From NCBI RefSeq assembly GCF_008704715.1, contig NZ_CP023689.1:1860001-1924000 (forward strand): DNA of 64,000 nucleotides. The letters run 5' to 3'. This DNA is from Streptomyces chartreusis. Its GTDB lineage: Bacteria > Actinomycetota > Actinomycetes > Streptomycetales > Streptomycetaceae. Numbering within the stretch: the stretch's first letter is position 1; each line of letters opens with the position of its first letter. The notes below the pieces were generated by a model that was given only the letters and a program-made list of their open reading frames with translations, did no database searches and was not told where the DNA came from. The translations under genes were made by a program, and so were the position numbers. Positions 15,512 to 23,260 of the stretch are shown here, piece after piece.

Positions 15512-16123
15512 TCAGTCCCCGCGCACGTCCGTGAAGACGACCTCGAACTCCTCCAGCCCGATGACGCTCACATGGGCCTTGGCCGCGCCCTCGTGCCGGG
15601 CCGCCGCCTGACCCGAGCGCGACGCCGCCAGGGACGTCTGGTCGACGAAGATCACTCCGACCATCCCGCGCCCGCGCTCCCGGTCGACCAGCAGGGACGC
15701 CCGGGCCAGCCCCTGGAGCGTCTCCAGCCGGGGCACCACCGTCGCCCGGAACGTGTCGGCGAGCAGGTCGGTGTCCCTCGGGTCGAACTCCAGCCTGGTC
15801 AGCCGCAGTCCGCCGCCCGCCTGCGGCGGGCGCGCCTGGTGGAAGACCAGCGCTTCGTAGTTGTCGACGGCGAGCGTCCCCGCGAACGGGTCCAGCATCG
15901 CCGCCCGCCGCTCGCGCAGCACCTCGTCGCTGTTCTGCCGGGCCCGCTCCGACTCCCACCAGCTGGCGGCGAGCAGTTTCCCGAGCGTCCGGTCCACGAA
16001 GACACTCGCCCCGCGGTATCCCGGACGGTCCTCCAGCAGATCCCGCCCCTCGGTGTTCATCGCCCGGATGGCCGTGTCGATCTTCGTGGGATCGCCGGTC
16101 GTGTAGATCGCGCGTACGAACAT
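15512..16123 (-). CDS. Hypothetical protein, dimeric alpha/beta-barrel (ABM-like) fold
   Basis: A 203-residue cytoplasmic protein not recognised as a named family. The first half (FVRAIYTTGDPTKIDTAIR, RPGYRGASVFVDRTLGKLLAASWWES) looks like an antibiotic-biosynthesis-monooxygenase-type ferredoxin-like unit, and the second half (LETLQGLARASLLVDRERGRGMVGVIFVD) looks like a repeat of it, so the protein may be a tandem dimeric-barrel. ATG 16123 is used because GGAGGTG precedes it; a longer in-frame start upstream lacks such a site and would read through promoter-like sequence. Confidence 0.65.
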   Translation of the reverse strand: MFVRAIYTTGDPTKIDTAIRAMNTEGRDLLEDRPGYRGASVFVDRTLGKLLAASWWESERARQNSDEVLRERRAAMLDPFAGTLAVDNYEALVFHQARPPQAGGGLRLTRLEFDPRDTDLLADTFRATVVPRLETLQGLARASLLVDRERGRGMVGVIFVDQTSLAASRSGQAAARHEGAAKAHVSVIGLEEFEVVFTDVRGD

Positions 16124-16282
16124 GGCACCTCCCGAAAATCCGGGGCACACATCCGAAATCTTCGGCAATCTCCAGTCTTCTACCGGGGCGATCGCGCCGC
16201 AATCAGCGCCGGGGACCCCAGGTCGCACGCGAGGGCTTGACGGGGCCATGTAAAGAGGGCCACCTTGTACGGCACCCAGTCA

Positions 16283-16309
16283 GGAAACTTTCCTAACAGA
16301 AGTACTTCC
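16283..16309. promoter_or_regulatory. Palindromes upstream of the chitosanase gene
   Basis: AGGAAA-C-TTTCCT (16283-16295) is a perfect palindrome, followed by GAAGTACTTC (16300-16309). They lie 22-48 bases before the chitosanase GTG. I recall a similar AGGAAA/TTTCCT dyad being reported as the operator of CsnR-type repressors of chitosanase genes in Streptomyces; the match is from memory. Confidence 0.6.
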
Positions 16310-16330
16310 TCACAGAAGGGTCCCCCCACA

Positions 16331-17026
16331 GTGCGCATCCGAACACTGACCCTCGCCGCGGCCTCCGGCGCCGCGCTGCTCGCCGCCGGACTGCTCCCCA
16401 CGAGCGCCTCCGGCCATCCGCAGTCGCCGACCCTGCGGGAGGGCTCGGTCAGCGCGGCCGCCCTGCTCGCGAAGGTGACGTCCTGCGCGCAGATCTCCAA
16501 CGGCAAGTACCGCACCGACGAGGAGACGTCGGCCACCGTCCCGGTCTGCGGCAAGAACGGCGCGGTCTTCTGGAAGGCCGACATGGACATCGACTGCGAC
16601 GGCCAGCGCACCGCCAAGTGCAACGAGGACACCGACCCCTGGTTCCAGCCGGACACCGCGTTCCACCAGTCCGACGGCAAGCCGCTGCGCTCCGACACGC
16701 TGCCCTACGTCGTGGTCCCCAGCATCAGCGGCACCTGGAACTACTCGGCCGCCGGCATCCAGGGCGCGGGAGTGGTGGCCATCGTTTACAACAACCAGGT
16801 CGTGTACGCCGTCGTCGGCGACACCGGCCCCCAGCCGATCATCGGTGAGGCCTCCTACTCCGCCGCCGAGAAGCTCGGCATCGACCCCGACCCGGAGACC
16901 GGCGGCACCGACTCCGGCGTGACCTACATCCTCTTCAAGAACTCCCGGGTCTCGCCCATCGAGAACCACAGCACGGCGGTCTCGACGGGCGATCGGCTGG
17001 CGAAGGAGTTCATAGCCAACAACTGA
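16331..17026 (+). CDS. Secreted GH75 chitosanase
   Basis: A 231-residue exported protein: signal peptide (VRIRTLTLAAASGAALLAAGLLPTSASG) and a mature domain of the fungal/actinobacterial GH75 endo-chitosanase family. Typical blocks are AVFWKADMDIDCDGQ with the acidic residues expected at the active site, SDTLPYVVVP, VVAIVYNNQVVYAVVGDTGP and IGEASYSAAEKLGI. It should hydrolyse beta-1,4 glucosamine chains. The start is GTG 16331 with AGAAGGG upstream, so the longer frame into the promoter is not used. Control through the palindrome at 16283 is likely. Confidence 0.88.
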   Translation: MRIRTLTLAAASGAALLAAGLLPTSASGHPQSPTLREGSVSAAALLAKVTSCAQISNGKYRTDEETSATVPVCGKNGAVFWKADMDIDCDGQRTAKCNEDTDPWFQPDTAFHQSDGKPLRSDTLPYVVVPSISGTWNYSAAGIQGAGVVAIVYNNQVVYAVVGDTGPQPIIGEASYSAAEKLGIDPDPETGGTDSGVTYILFKNSRVSPIENHSTAVSTGDRLAKEFIANN

Positions 17027-17040
17027 GTCGGTCGACTCAG
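17023..17040. terminator. Hairpin overlapping the chitosanase stop codon
   Basis: CTGAGTCG-GT-CGACTCAG, an 18-base perfect palindrome that includes the TGA stop at 17024-17026 and lies before the convergent SDR gene. Confidence 0.5.
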
Positions 17041-17052
17041 CGCTGCGGCAGG

Positions 17053-17754
17053 TCAGTTGGGCTGTCCGAGCGGCCGTACGACGAGGGTGTTGACGTCCAC
17101 TCCGTCGGGCTGCCGGATGGCCCACACCACCGAGTCGGCGATCTGGTCGGCGGTCAGCAGATGCCCCGGCGGCAGGCTGCCGTAGCTGTCCCAGAACGGT
17201 GTCTCGACCCGGCCCGGGGCGATGTGGGTGACGCCCACGCCCCAGTCGGTCACCTGTCGCCGGGTGTTCTCGGCGAGCCCGGTCACCGCCCACTTGGTCG
17301 CCCCGTAGATGTTGCCCGGCCCCGGCACGAACCCGGCGACGCTGCCGACCAGCACGATCCGGCCGCGGGTCTCCTTGAGGGCGTCGATGGAGGCCCGGAT
17401 GAGCAGGGCCGGGCCGAGGACGTTGGTCAGGACCATCTCGGTCCAGCCGGCCGGGTCGCCCTCGGCGACGCTGTCGTGGGTGGCGAACCCGGCGTTGGCC
17501 ACGACCGTGTCCAGCCGCCCGAACGCCTTCAGCGTGGCCTCGACCGCCGCCTGTACGTCCGCGTACTCGGCGGCGTTCCCGACGACCGTCAACAGGCCCT
17601 CAGGCTCCCCGAGTTCCTCGGCGAAGGCCCGCAACCGCGCCTCGCCGCGGCCGGTGACGGTGACCCTGTGCCCGGCGTCCAGCAACTGCCGTGCGACGGC
17701 GGCGCCGATACCGCTGCCGCCGCCGGTGATGAGCGCGACCGGAGAGTCGTTCAT
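17053..17754 (-). CDS. Short-chain dehydrogenase/reductase
   Basis: A 233-residue classical SDR. ALITGGGSGIGAAVARQLL is the cofactor loop, VANAG the second strand motif (VVANAGFA), a Ser in VLVGSVAGF and YGATKWAV the catalytic Tyr and Lys. The Arg pattern after the second strand (VTGRGEARL) suggests NADP(H). Its C-terminus VDVNTLVVRPLGQ is like the YdfG/serine-dehydrogenase branch, but substrate is not assigned. Starts at ATG 17754 with GGGGGAACC upstream. Confidence 0.92.
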   Translation of the reverse strand: MNDSPVALITGGGSGIGAAVARQLLDAGHRVTVTGRGEARLRAFAEELGEPEGLLTVVGNAAEYADVQAAVEATLKAFGRLDTVVANAGFATHDSVAEGDPAGWTEMVLTNVLGPALLIRASIDALKETRGRIVLVGSVAGFVPGPGNIYGATKWAVTGLAENTRRQVTDWGVGVTHIAPGRVETPFWDSYGSLPPGHLLTADQIADSVVWAIRQPDGVDVNTLVVRPLGQPN

Positions 17755-17850
17755 GGTGGTTCCCCCTGTGTCTCGGTTCGGGACGAGGGGGAGTCCATCA
17801 CTTGGAGAGTTCTCGAAGTCAAGCCCCGCCGCCGGCCGCCGTGCCCGGTG

Positions 17851-18759
17851 TCACCTGGTCCGCACCGCCGTGTACACCGTCTGGGCCGCCAGCACGAACA
17901 GATCGGGGCGGTGGTGCACGCTCGCCTTGTCGTCCGGGTCGAGCAGCCGGTCGAGGGTCGCACGGTCCTCGGCGTCGAGGCGGTCGCCGACACCGTCACG
18001 GGTGCGGGTGAGGACGTCGGCGGCGTAGGCGCGGGCGCGGTCCGTGGTCGGGGCGGGGAGGTCGAGGAGGAAGGTGCGGGTGCCGGTGGGCCGCAGACCT
18101 GCGGCGGTGATCAGCGCGGGCCAGTCCTCGGTCTCGGCGACGGAGCCGGCGAGGTCGGCCCTCATCCGCGCGAACCACTCCGTCTCCAGCACGTCGAGAC
18201 GCGCCTGGAGCCCGGGCCGTCCGAAGCCGATGTCCCGGGGCAGGAACCGCGTCGGCAGACCGCCCTCCTGGAGGGCCAGCGTGCCGCCGGCGGCGAGACG
18301 GTCACCGAACGCGGCAAGGGCGGCCCGCTGGTCGCCGAGGTGGTGCAGACTGCGGCCGGCCCACAGCAGATCGGCCGGATAGTCCAACTCTCCGAGCACA
18401 TCGGGGAGTTCACCGGCGAGCGTGCCGAAGCGGTCCGCGACACCGAGCCGCTCCGCGCGTGCCTGCGCCCGCTCCAGAAGCGGTTCGGACCCGTCGACGG
18501 CGACGATCCGGGCGCCGGGGAAGGCGTCGGCGAGCAGGCAGGACACGACTCCGGGACCGCTGCCGACGTCCACGATCAGCCCCGGCTCGGTCTGCCGCTT
18601 GCCCAGCCAGGCCATGGCGTGCTCGTACAGCGGCAGGAACAGCTCGGCCTGCGTCTCCAGCATCGGACCCATCGCGGCCCAGTCGACATCGGTGTGGTCG
18701 TGGTGGTGCCCGTGTCCCGGGTGCTCGTGCCGGTGGTGCGGGTGCTCCTCGTGCGCCAT
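17851..18759 (-). CDS. SAM-dependent methyltransferase with His-rich N-terminus
   Basis: A 302-residue class I methyltransferase. VDVGSGPGVVSCLLADAFPGARIVAVDGSEPLLERA near residue 70 is motif I with the SAM-binding Gly and acidic residues, and DLLWAGRSLHHLGD near residue 150 gives the motif before the active site. Eleven of residues 3-22 are histidines, a probable metal-binding tail unlike ordinary members. ATG 18759 has GAGAGG upstream. Divergent from the dioxygenase-like gene. The substrate is unknown. Confidence 0.88.
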   Translation of the reverse strand: MAHEEHPHHRHEHPGHGHHHDHTDVDWAAMGPMLETQAELFLPLYEHAMAWLGKRQTEPGLIVDVGSGPGVVSCLLADAFPGARIVAVDGSEPLLERAQARAERLGVADRFGTLAGELPDVLGELDYPADLLWAGRSLHHLGDQRAALAAFGDRLAAGGTLALQEGGLPTRFLPRDIGFGRPGLQARLDVLETEWFARMRADLAGSVAETEDWPALITAAGLRPTGTRTFLLDLPAPTTDRARAYAADVLTRTRDGVGDRLDAEDRATLDRLLDPDDKASVHHRPDLFVLAAQTVYTAVRTR

Positions 18760-18824
18760 GGTGGTCAGCCTCTCGTCCGGTTGCCGCCAGCCTGCTCCGC
18801 CGCACCGCCCCGATGCCACTGTCC

Positions 18825-18839
18825 TTGCCGTGGCGGCAA
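18825..18839. promoter_or_regulatory. Inverted repeat in the divergent methyltransferase/dioxygenase region
   Basis: TTGCCG-TGG-CGGCAA is a perfect 6-3-6 repeat, 66 bases before the methyltransferase ATG and 58-72 bases before the dioxygenase ATG. It is a plausible operator or promoter element. Confidence 0.4.
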
Positions 18840-18896
18840 AAACGGGGCAAAGAAAATGGGGTGCGAGGACCGGTGCGCCTCGCCCACCATGGCCCG

Positions 18897-19667
18897 ATGG
18901 ACGACGAGATGGTGGAGCGCTTCCTCGAGGACGGTTTCGTGAGGATCGAGGGCGCCTTTCCGCCACGGGTCGCCGAGCACTGCGCGCGGCTGCTGTGGCG
19001 CGAGACGGGGCGCGACCCGGAGGACCCGGGCACCTGGAAGGACCCCGTGCACTGGGTGTACGACATGGCGCAGGGCCCCTTCGCGGCCGCCGTGAACACG
19101 CCCGTCCTGCACGAGGCCTTCGATGTGCTGGTGGGCGAGGACCGCTGGCAGTCGCGCTACTCACTGGGCAGCTTCCCGTTGCGGTTTCCGCACGCGGAGG
19201 AGCCCGACGACGCGGGCTGGCACATCGAGGGCAGCTATCTGCCCGAAGGCGCGGAGCACGTCCACACGAACGTGCACTCCAAGGGCCGTGCCCTGCTGAT
19301 GCTGTTCCTGTTCAGCGAGGTCGGCGAGGACGACGCCCCGACCCGCATCCGGGTCGGCTCGCATCTCGACGTACCGGAGGTCCTGGCACCGTACGGCGAG
19401 GCCGGCGCGACCTTCCTGGAGCTGGGCCCGAAGGTCGCCGAGGCCTCCGCGCACCGCCCGCTCGCCCACGCCACCGGCCGCCCCGGCGACGTCTACCTCT
19501 GCCACCCCTTCCTGGTCCACGCCGCCCAGCCCCACCACGGCACCCGCCCCCGCTTCATGGCCCAGCCACCGCTGCACCCGGCGGAGCCGCTGAACCTGGA
19601 CCGGACCGACGCCGACTACTCGGCGGTCGAGTTCGCGATCCGCCGGGGCCTGGCCAGAGAGAACTGA
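18897..19667 (+). CDS. Phytanoyl-CoA dioxygenase (PhyH)-family protein
   Basis: A 256-residue non-haem Fe(II)/2-oxoglutarate-type oxygenase. The N-terminus EMVERFLEDGFVRIEGAFPP is the typical start of the PhyH fold. GWHIEGSY supplies the first His of the iron site (His-x-Glu rather than His-x-Asp), and GDVYLCHPFLVHAAQPHHGTRPRF supplies the distal His and the 2-oxoglutarate-binding Arg. The substrate is not known. ATG 18897 lacks a good ribosome site; a GTG at 18873 preceded by GAGG is a real alternative. Confidence 0.85.
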   Translation: MDDEMVERFLEDGFVRIEGAFPPRVAEHCARLLWRETGRDPEDPGTWKDPVHWVYDMAQGPFAAAVNTPVLHEAFDVLVGEDRWQSRYSLGSFPLRFPHAEEPDDAGWHIEGSYLPEGAEHVHTNVHSKGRALLMLFLFSEVGEDDAPTRIRVGSHLDVPEVLAPYGEAGATFLELGPKVAEASAHRPLAHATGRPGDVYLCHPFLVHAAQPHHGTRPRFMAQPPLHPAEPLNLDRTDADYSAVEFAIRRGLAREN

Positions 19668-19685
19668 CCGGACCCCGGCGACCAC

Positions 19686-19765
19686 CGCGCCCCTGAAAGG
19701 GGCGCGGGGCTGTATCCAATGTGCGGCTCCGCCGCGCGGGCGCGATCAACCACAGCGCACCCGCA
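19686..19765 (+). repeat. Dispersed Streptomyces intergenic repeat, copy 2
   Basis: A perfect 9-bp stem (19686-19694 with 19698-19706, loop GAA) followed by a GGGCTGTATCC block and a GTGCGGCTCCGCCGCGCGGGC block, the same order as in copy 1. It lies between the convergent dioxygenase-like and GH6 genes and can act as a terminator. Confidence 0.7.
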
Positions 19766-19781
19766 GTCCCGATTCACCGCG

Positions 19782-21500
19782 TTACGACAACGGCGGGTAG
19801 GCGTTCTGCATCAGCTGCTGGAACTGCGCGGAGAACCAGTGCCCCGACAGCGGAGCGTTCGGCAGCGCCCCGGACAGGTTGTTGCCGTTGCGCGGGTTAC
19901 CCGTGTACGTCGGGTCGCACATCCGGTCGAACCCCTTGCCCTCGTCGTTCGGGATCTCCGAGCTGGCCCCGTCGGACTCACCCGGGGGCTTGATCCAGAC
20001 GTACGCGTCGATCCCCGCCGCGGGACTGGCCTGCGGACGCTCGCCGAGGCCGGCCCCGGACTGGTTGCACCAGTTGCCGACGTGGATACGGCGGTCGTAG
20101 CGGCCGCCGTTGACATAGGTGTCGACGTCGGTCGTGGCACCCGGCCCGGCCGGCCGTGCGCTGCCGCCCCAGCCGTTCCTCGACGTGTCGATCAGCATGC
20201 CGATGCCGGAGTTGAAACCGGTCGTGACCAGCTGGTTGCGGAAGCCCTGCGCGAAGGACAGCTCGTCGGTGTAGCGGTTCCAGTCGACCCACTTCGACTC
20301 ACGGACGGACTTGCCGGCGACGGAGTCGTTGATGGTGAAGTTGTTCTCCTTCAGGGCGCTGTAGTTGGCCGTGTTGGCGATGAAGCCGTGCACGTCGTTG
20401 ACGGTGGCGCCCTCCGAGGTCGCGGCCTCCTTCATGACGGCGGCGCTGGAAGCGAAGTTGTCGTCCCAGCCGATCCAGCCGTGATGGCCGGCGTCGATGT
20501 AGTTGTAGACGTTGGCCGCGTCGCCGAGCTTGTTCAGGGCGTAGCCGACGCCCTTCTGGTAGTTGCCGTTGGCCTTCATCACGTCGCACTGCGGAGTGGC
20601 CGTCGGACGGCTGCCGGTGTTGGTGACCAGGTTCGGCAGCGAGTCGATCTCGATCGTGGTGACGATCCGCAGCGCGGCGTACTTCGGGTCGGCGAGGATC
20701 GCGGCGATCGGGTCGATGTACTCGGTCTTGTAGCGGCCGAGCTCCGTCGGGCCGAGCTCGCCGTTGGAGGCGAGGGCGGCACAGTCGCGGCCCGGCAGGT
20801 TGTAGATGACCAGCTGCACGACCAGCTCGCCGGAACCCTTCTGCGTCAGGGCCGCGTCGAGGTGGTCGCGCAGGCCCATGCCGCCGTTCACGCCGTTGAT
20901 CGCGGCGATCCGGTCGAGCCAGACACCGGTCGGCTGACCGGCGATCCGGCTGCCGCCCGGCTCGGCGGCGGCCTTCGCGGACCACTCCGGGTTCACGTAC
21001 ACCTTGGCGCCGGAGTAGGGGTTGTCGACCTTGGGACCGGTGGGGCCGGGGTCGGTCGGATCGGTGGGGCCGCCACCGCCGTCGTCGACGTTGCAGGTCA
21101 CGCCGTCGAGGGTGAAGGTGGCCGGCAGGGCGTTGGTGCCGCTGTAGGAGGCCTGGAAGCCGAAGCTGACCGAACCGCCGGTCCCCAGCGTGCCGTTGTA
21201 GGTCTCGTTGGCCGCGGTGACGGCGGCGCCGCTCTGGCTGATCTTCGCGTTCCAGCCGCTCGTGACCTTCTGGTTCCCGGCGTACGACCACTTCACCGAC
21301 CAGTTGGACTTGGCTGCGCCCTGGTTGGTGACCGTGACGGCGGCGGTGAAGCCGGTGTCCCACTGGTTCTGCACCTTGTAGTCGACGGTGCAGGGCACGG
21401 CGGCCAGGCCGATTCCACCCGGGTCCGCGGCGAGCGCGGTTCCCGAGGCCCCGGCGACCAGCGCCGCGGCGGCGAGCATCGCTGTTCTGGTACGACTCAT
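19782..21500 (-). CDS. Secreted GH6 cellulase (cellobiohydrolase type) with N-terminal CBM2
   Basis: A 572-residue exported cellulase. Signal peptide to about residue 25; CBM2 at about 35-137 (CTVDYKVQNQWDTGFTAAVTVTN...GVTCNV, with the paired end cysteines and surface Trp residues); a PTDPTDP linker; GH6 catalytic domain from about 155 to the end. The domain shows YNLPGRDCAALASNGE, IEIDSLPNLVTN with the catalytic-acid Asp, YNYIDAGHHGWIGW and YVWIKPPGESDG. Long loop insertions suggest an exo-acting enzyme. It starts 33 bases after the GH5 gene and is probably co-transcribed with it under the CebR-like box at 23058. Confidence 0.93.
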   Translation of the reverse strand: MSRTRTAMLAAAALVAGASGTALAADPGGIGLAAVPCTVDYKVQNQWDTGFTAAVTVTNQGAAKSNWSVKWSYAGNQKVTSGWNAKISQSGAAVTAANETYNGTLGTGGSVSFGFQASYSGTNALPATFTLDGVTCNVDDGGGGPTDPTDPGPTGPKVDNPYSGAKVYVNPEWSAKAAAEPGGSRIAGQPTGVWLDRIAAINGVNGGMGLRDHLDAALTQKGSGELVVQLVIYNLPGRDCAALASNGELGPTELGRYKTEYIDPIAAILADPKYAALRIVTTIEIDSLPNLVTNTGSRPTATPQCDVMKANGNYQKGVGYALNKLGDAANVYNYIDAGHHGWIGWDDNFASSAAVMKEAATSEGATVNDVHGFIANTANYSALKENNFTINDSVAGKSVRESKWVDWNRYTDELSFAQGFRNQLVTTGFNSGIGMLIDTSRNGWGGSARPAGPGATTDVDTYVNGGRYDRRIHVGNWCNQSGAGLGERPQASPAAGIDAYVWIKPPGESDGASSEIPNDEGKGFDRMCDPTYTGNPRNGNNLSGALPNAPLSGHWFSAQFQQLMQNAYPPLS

Positions 21501-21533
21501 GAGTGCGGGTTCCTTCTCGAGTGAGGGGAGTTG

Positions 21534-23009
21534 TCAGTCCAGGGCGCGCAGATGGTCGCGCAACCCGATGCCGTACGACGTGGGGGTTCCGTCGTAGCCG
21601 GAGATCAGGGCCGGGCCCGAGGAACAGTCCCAGGTGTTCCAGGTCCAGCCGAGGTAGGACAGGTCCCGGTCGTCGAACCACTTCATGACCCGGTCGACGA
21701 AGGAGTGCGAGCAGGTGTTCTCCCCGATCTCCCCCGCCACCAGCGGCACCCGGTCCGCGACGGGGGCGAGCGTGGAGTTCCAGCAGCTCTCGTTCGCGCA
21801 GGTGTTGAAGTTGTAGACGTGCCAGGCGGCGGCGAGATTGCCCGCCGGGTCGGTGGGCCGGTACGTCAGCCACTGACTCAGGTCGTTCGAGTACGCGAGC
21901 CCGCCGAGCAGGATCGGGTTGCCGGCGCCCGTGTCCCGCACGGCGTCGACGAGGTCCTGCATGCCGGCCACCTCGTACCCGATGCCGGGACAGGTGCCGC
22001 CGTCCCGCCAGCACTGCCACGCCTGGGTGGTCGTGGACGTCGCGCGGTCCGGGTAGGGCTCGTTGAACAGGTCGAACACGACGGTCGGGTCGTCCTTGAA
22101 GGTGCCTGCGACCGACGTCCAGAAGGCGGGCGTGTACTGCATGTTCGGCATCGGCTTCTGGCAGGTGGCGTGCACGTCGGAGCAGCCCGCCGAGTTGCCG
22201 GTGTACTGGCCCCAGGACCAGTGCAGTTCGAGCATCGGCGTCATGCCGTGGGCCTTGACCCGCCCCACCAGGTCCTTGACGGCGCTCACGTAGTTCGTGC
22301 CGCCGTACTCGGGCTTGATGTTCGACAGGCCCAGCCAGCACTCCTCGTTCAGCGGAATGCGGACCGTGTTGGCGTTCCAGTCGGCGATCGCCCCGATGGC
22401 GGCGTCGTCGACCGGACCGTCCCAGATGCCGTAGCCCTGGACGCACATGAACTCGCCGCCGGAGCGATTGACGCCGAGCAGGCGACGGGTGGTGCCGTCG
22501 GCGTCCACGAGCTTGTTCCCGGCGACATGCAGGGCCGGCACCGAGCCGTCACCGGGTTCCGGCGGATCGGTCGGGTCGGTCGGGTCCGGTTCGGCGCCGG
22601 CATTGCAGGTGGTGCCGTTGAGCTGGAACGCGGTCGGAACGGCGTTGCTCCCCGACCACGAGGCGATGAACCCGGCGCTGACGCTCGCGCCGGTGGCGAG
22701 GGAGCCGTTCCAGCTCTCGTTCGTCGCCGTCACCGTCGTACCGGACTGGGACCACTTGGCGTTCCAGCCCTGGGTGACCTTCTGCCCGCCCGCGAAGTCG
22801 AAGCCGAGGCTCCAACCGCTCACGGGTGCGGCGTTGTTGGTGACGGTCACGGCCCCCTGGAAGCCGCCGTCCCACTGGCCGGTGACGGAGTACTCCACCG
22901 TGCACGCGGGTGTGGCTCCCTGCGCCGTGACCACCGGCACCGTCACGGCCGCGACAAGGGCGACCGCTCCGGTGACGGCTAAAAGTACTGAACGCGGGGG
23001 GTGTCGCAT
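21534..23009 (-). CDS. Secreted GH5 endoglucanase with N-terminal CBM2
   Basis: A 491-residue exported cellulase. Signal peptide MRHPPRSVLLAVTGAVALVAAVTVPVV, CBM2 at about 35-137 (CTVEYSVTGQWDGGFQGAVTVTNNAA...NGTTCNA), a DPTDPTDPPEPG linker, then a GH5 barrel. VFDLFNEPYPD carries the acid/base Glu and VPLVAGEIGENTCSH the nucleophile Glu; HWSWGQYTG and YLGWTWNTWDC are also typical. ATG 23009 follows AAGGAG; a longer frame to 23096 would include the operator-like sequence and is rejected. First gene of a two-gene unit with GH6. Confidence 0.93.
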   Translation of the reverse strand: MRHPPRSVLLAVTGAVALVAAVTVPVVTAQGATPACTVEYSVTGQWDGGFQGAVTVTNNAAPVSGWSLGFDFAGGQKVTQGWNAKWSQSGTTVTATNESWNGSLATGASVSAGFIASWSGSNAVPTAFQLNGTTCNAGAEPDPTDPTDPPEPGDGSVPALHVAGNKLVDADGTTRRLLGVNRSGGEFMCVQGYGIWDGPVDDAAIGAIADWNANTVRIPLNEECWLGLSNIKPEYGGTNYVSAVKDLVGRVKAHGMTPMLELHWSWGQYTGNSAGCSDVHATCQKPMPNMQYTPAFWTSVAGTFKDDPTVVFDLFNEPYPDRATSTTTQAWQCWRDGGTCPGIGYEVAGMQDLVDAVRDTGAGNPILLGGLAYSNDLSQWLTYRPTDPAGNLAAAWHVYNFNTCANESCWNSTLAPVADRVPLVAGEIGENTCSHSFVDRVMKWFDDRDLSYLGWTWNTWDCSSGPALISGYDGTPTSYGIGLRDHLRALD

Positions 23010-23057
23010 GAGCGACTCCTTGCAGATCAGGCGCGCCGTGACGGACGCGTCGACTGA

Positions 23058-23071
23058 TGGAATCGCTCCCA
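23058..23071. promoter_or_regulatory. Imperfect CebR-type box upstream of GH5
   Basis: TGGAATCGCTCCCA differs at two positions from the 14-bp CebR palindrome TGGGAGCGCTCCCA. It sits 49 bases before the GH5 start, on the promoter side. In Streptomyces, CebR represses cellulase genes until cello-oligosaccharide binds it. Confidence 0.7.
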
Positions 23072-23200
23072 CTGGTGCCCATGAAGTTAGCGCCAAGTGA
23101 CGACGAAGGACAGAGGAGTAACTGACTTTCGCTCAACTGAACTCGTCGAATCTTTTCGACTCTTCAAGCACCTTGACCCCTCGCACCCCCGTCCGCACTA

Positions 23201-23214
23201 TGGGAGCGCTCCCA
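23201..23214. promoter_or_regulatory. Perfect CebR box upstream of GH48
   Basis: TGGGAGCGCTCCCA, the full 14-bp CebR palindrome, lies 47 bases before the GH48 GTG. The flanking bases (CACTGGT) are shared with the box at 23058, supporting common control of the divergent cellulase genes. Confidence 0.88.
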
Positions 23215-23260
23215 CTGGTTCAAGCCTTGACTTCTCCGAGCCGCAAGGAGGAACCAGCAC

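Noticed and set aside
17161..18942. 593-codon plus-strand frame through the SDR and methyltransferase genes
   Set aside because: Antisense shadow; both minus-strand genes have full family motifs.
20299..22446. 715-codon minus-strand frame across GH6 and GH5
   Set aside because: Same strand but other frame of two well-supported cellulase genes; it spans their junction and has no start signal or domain.
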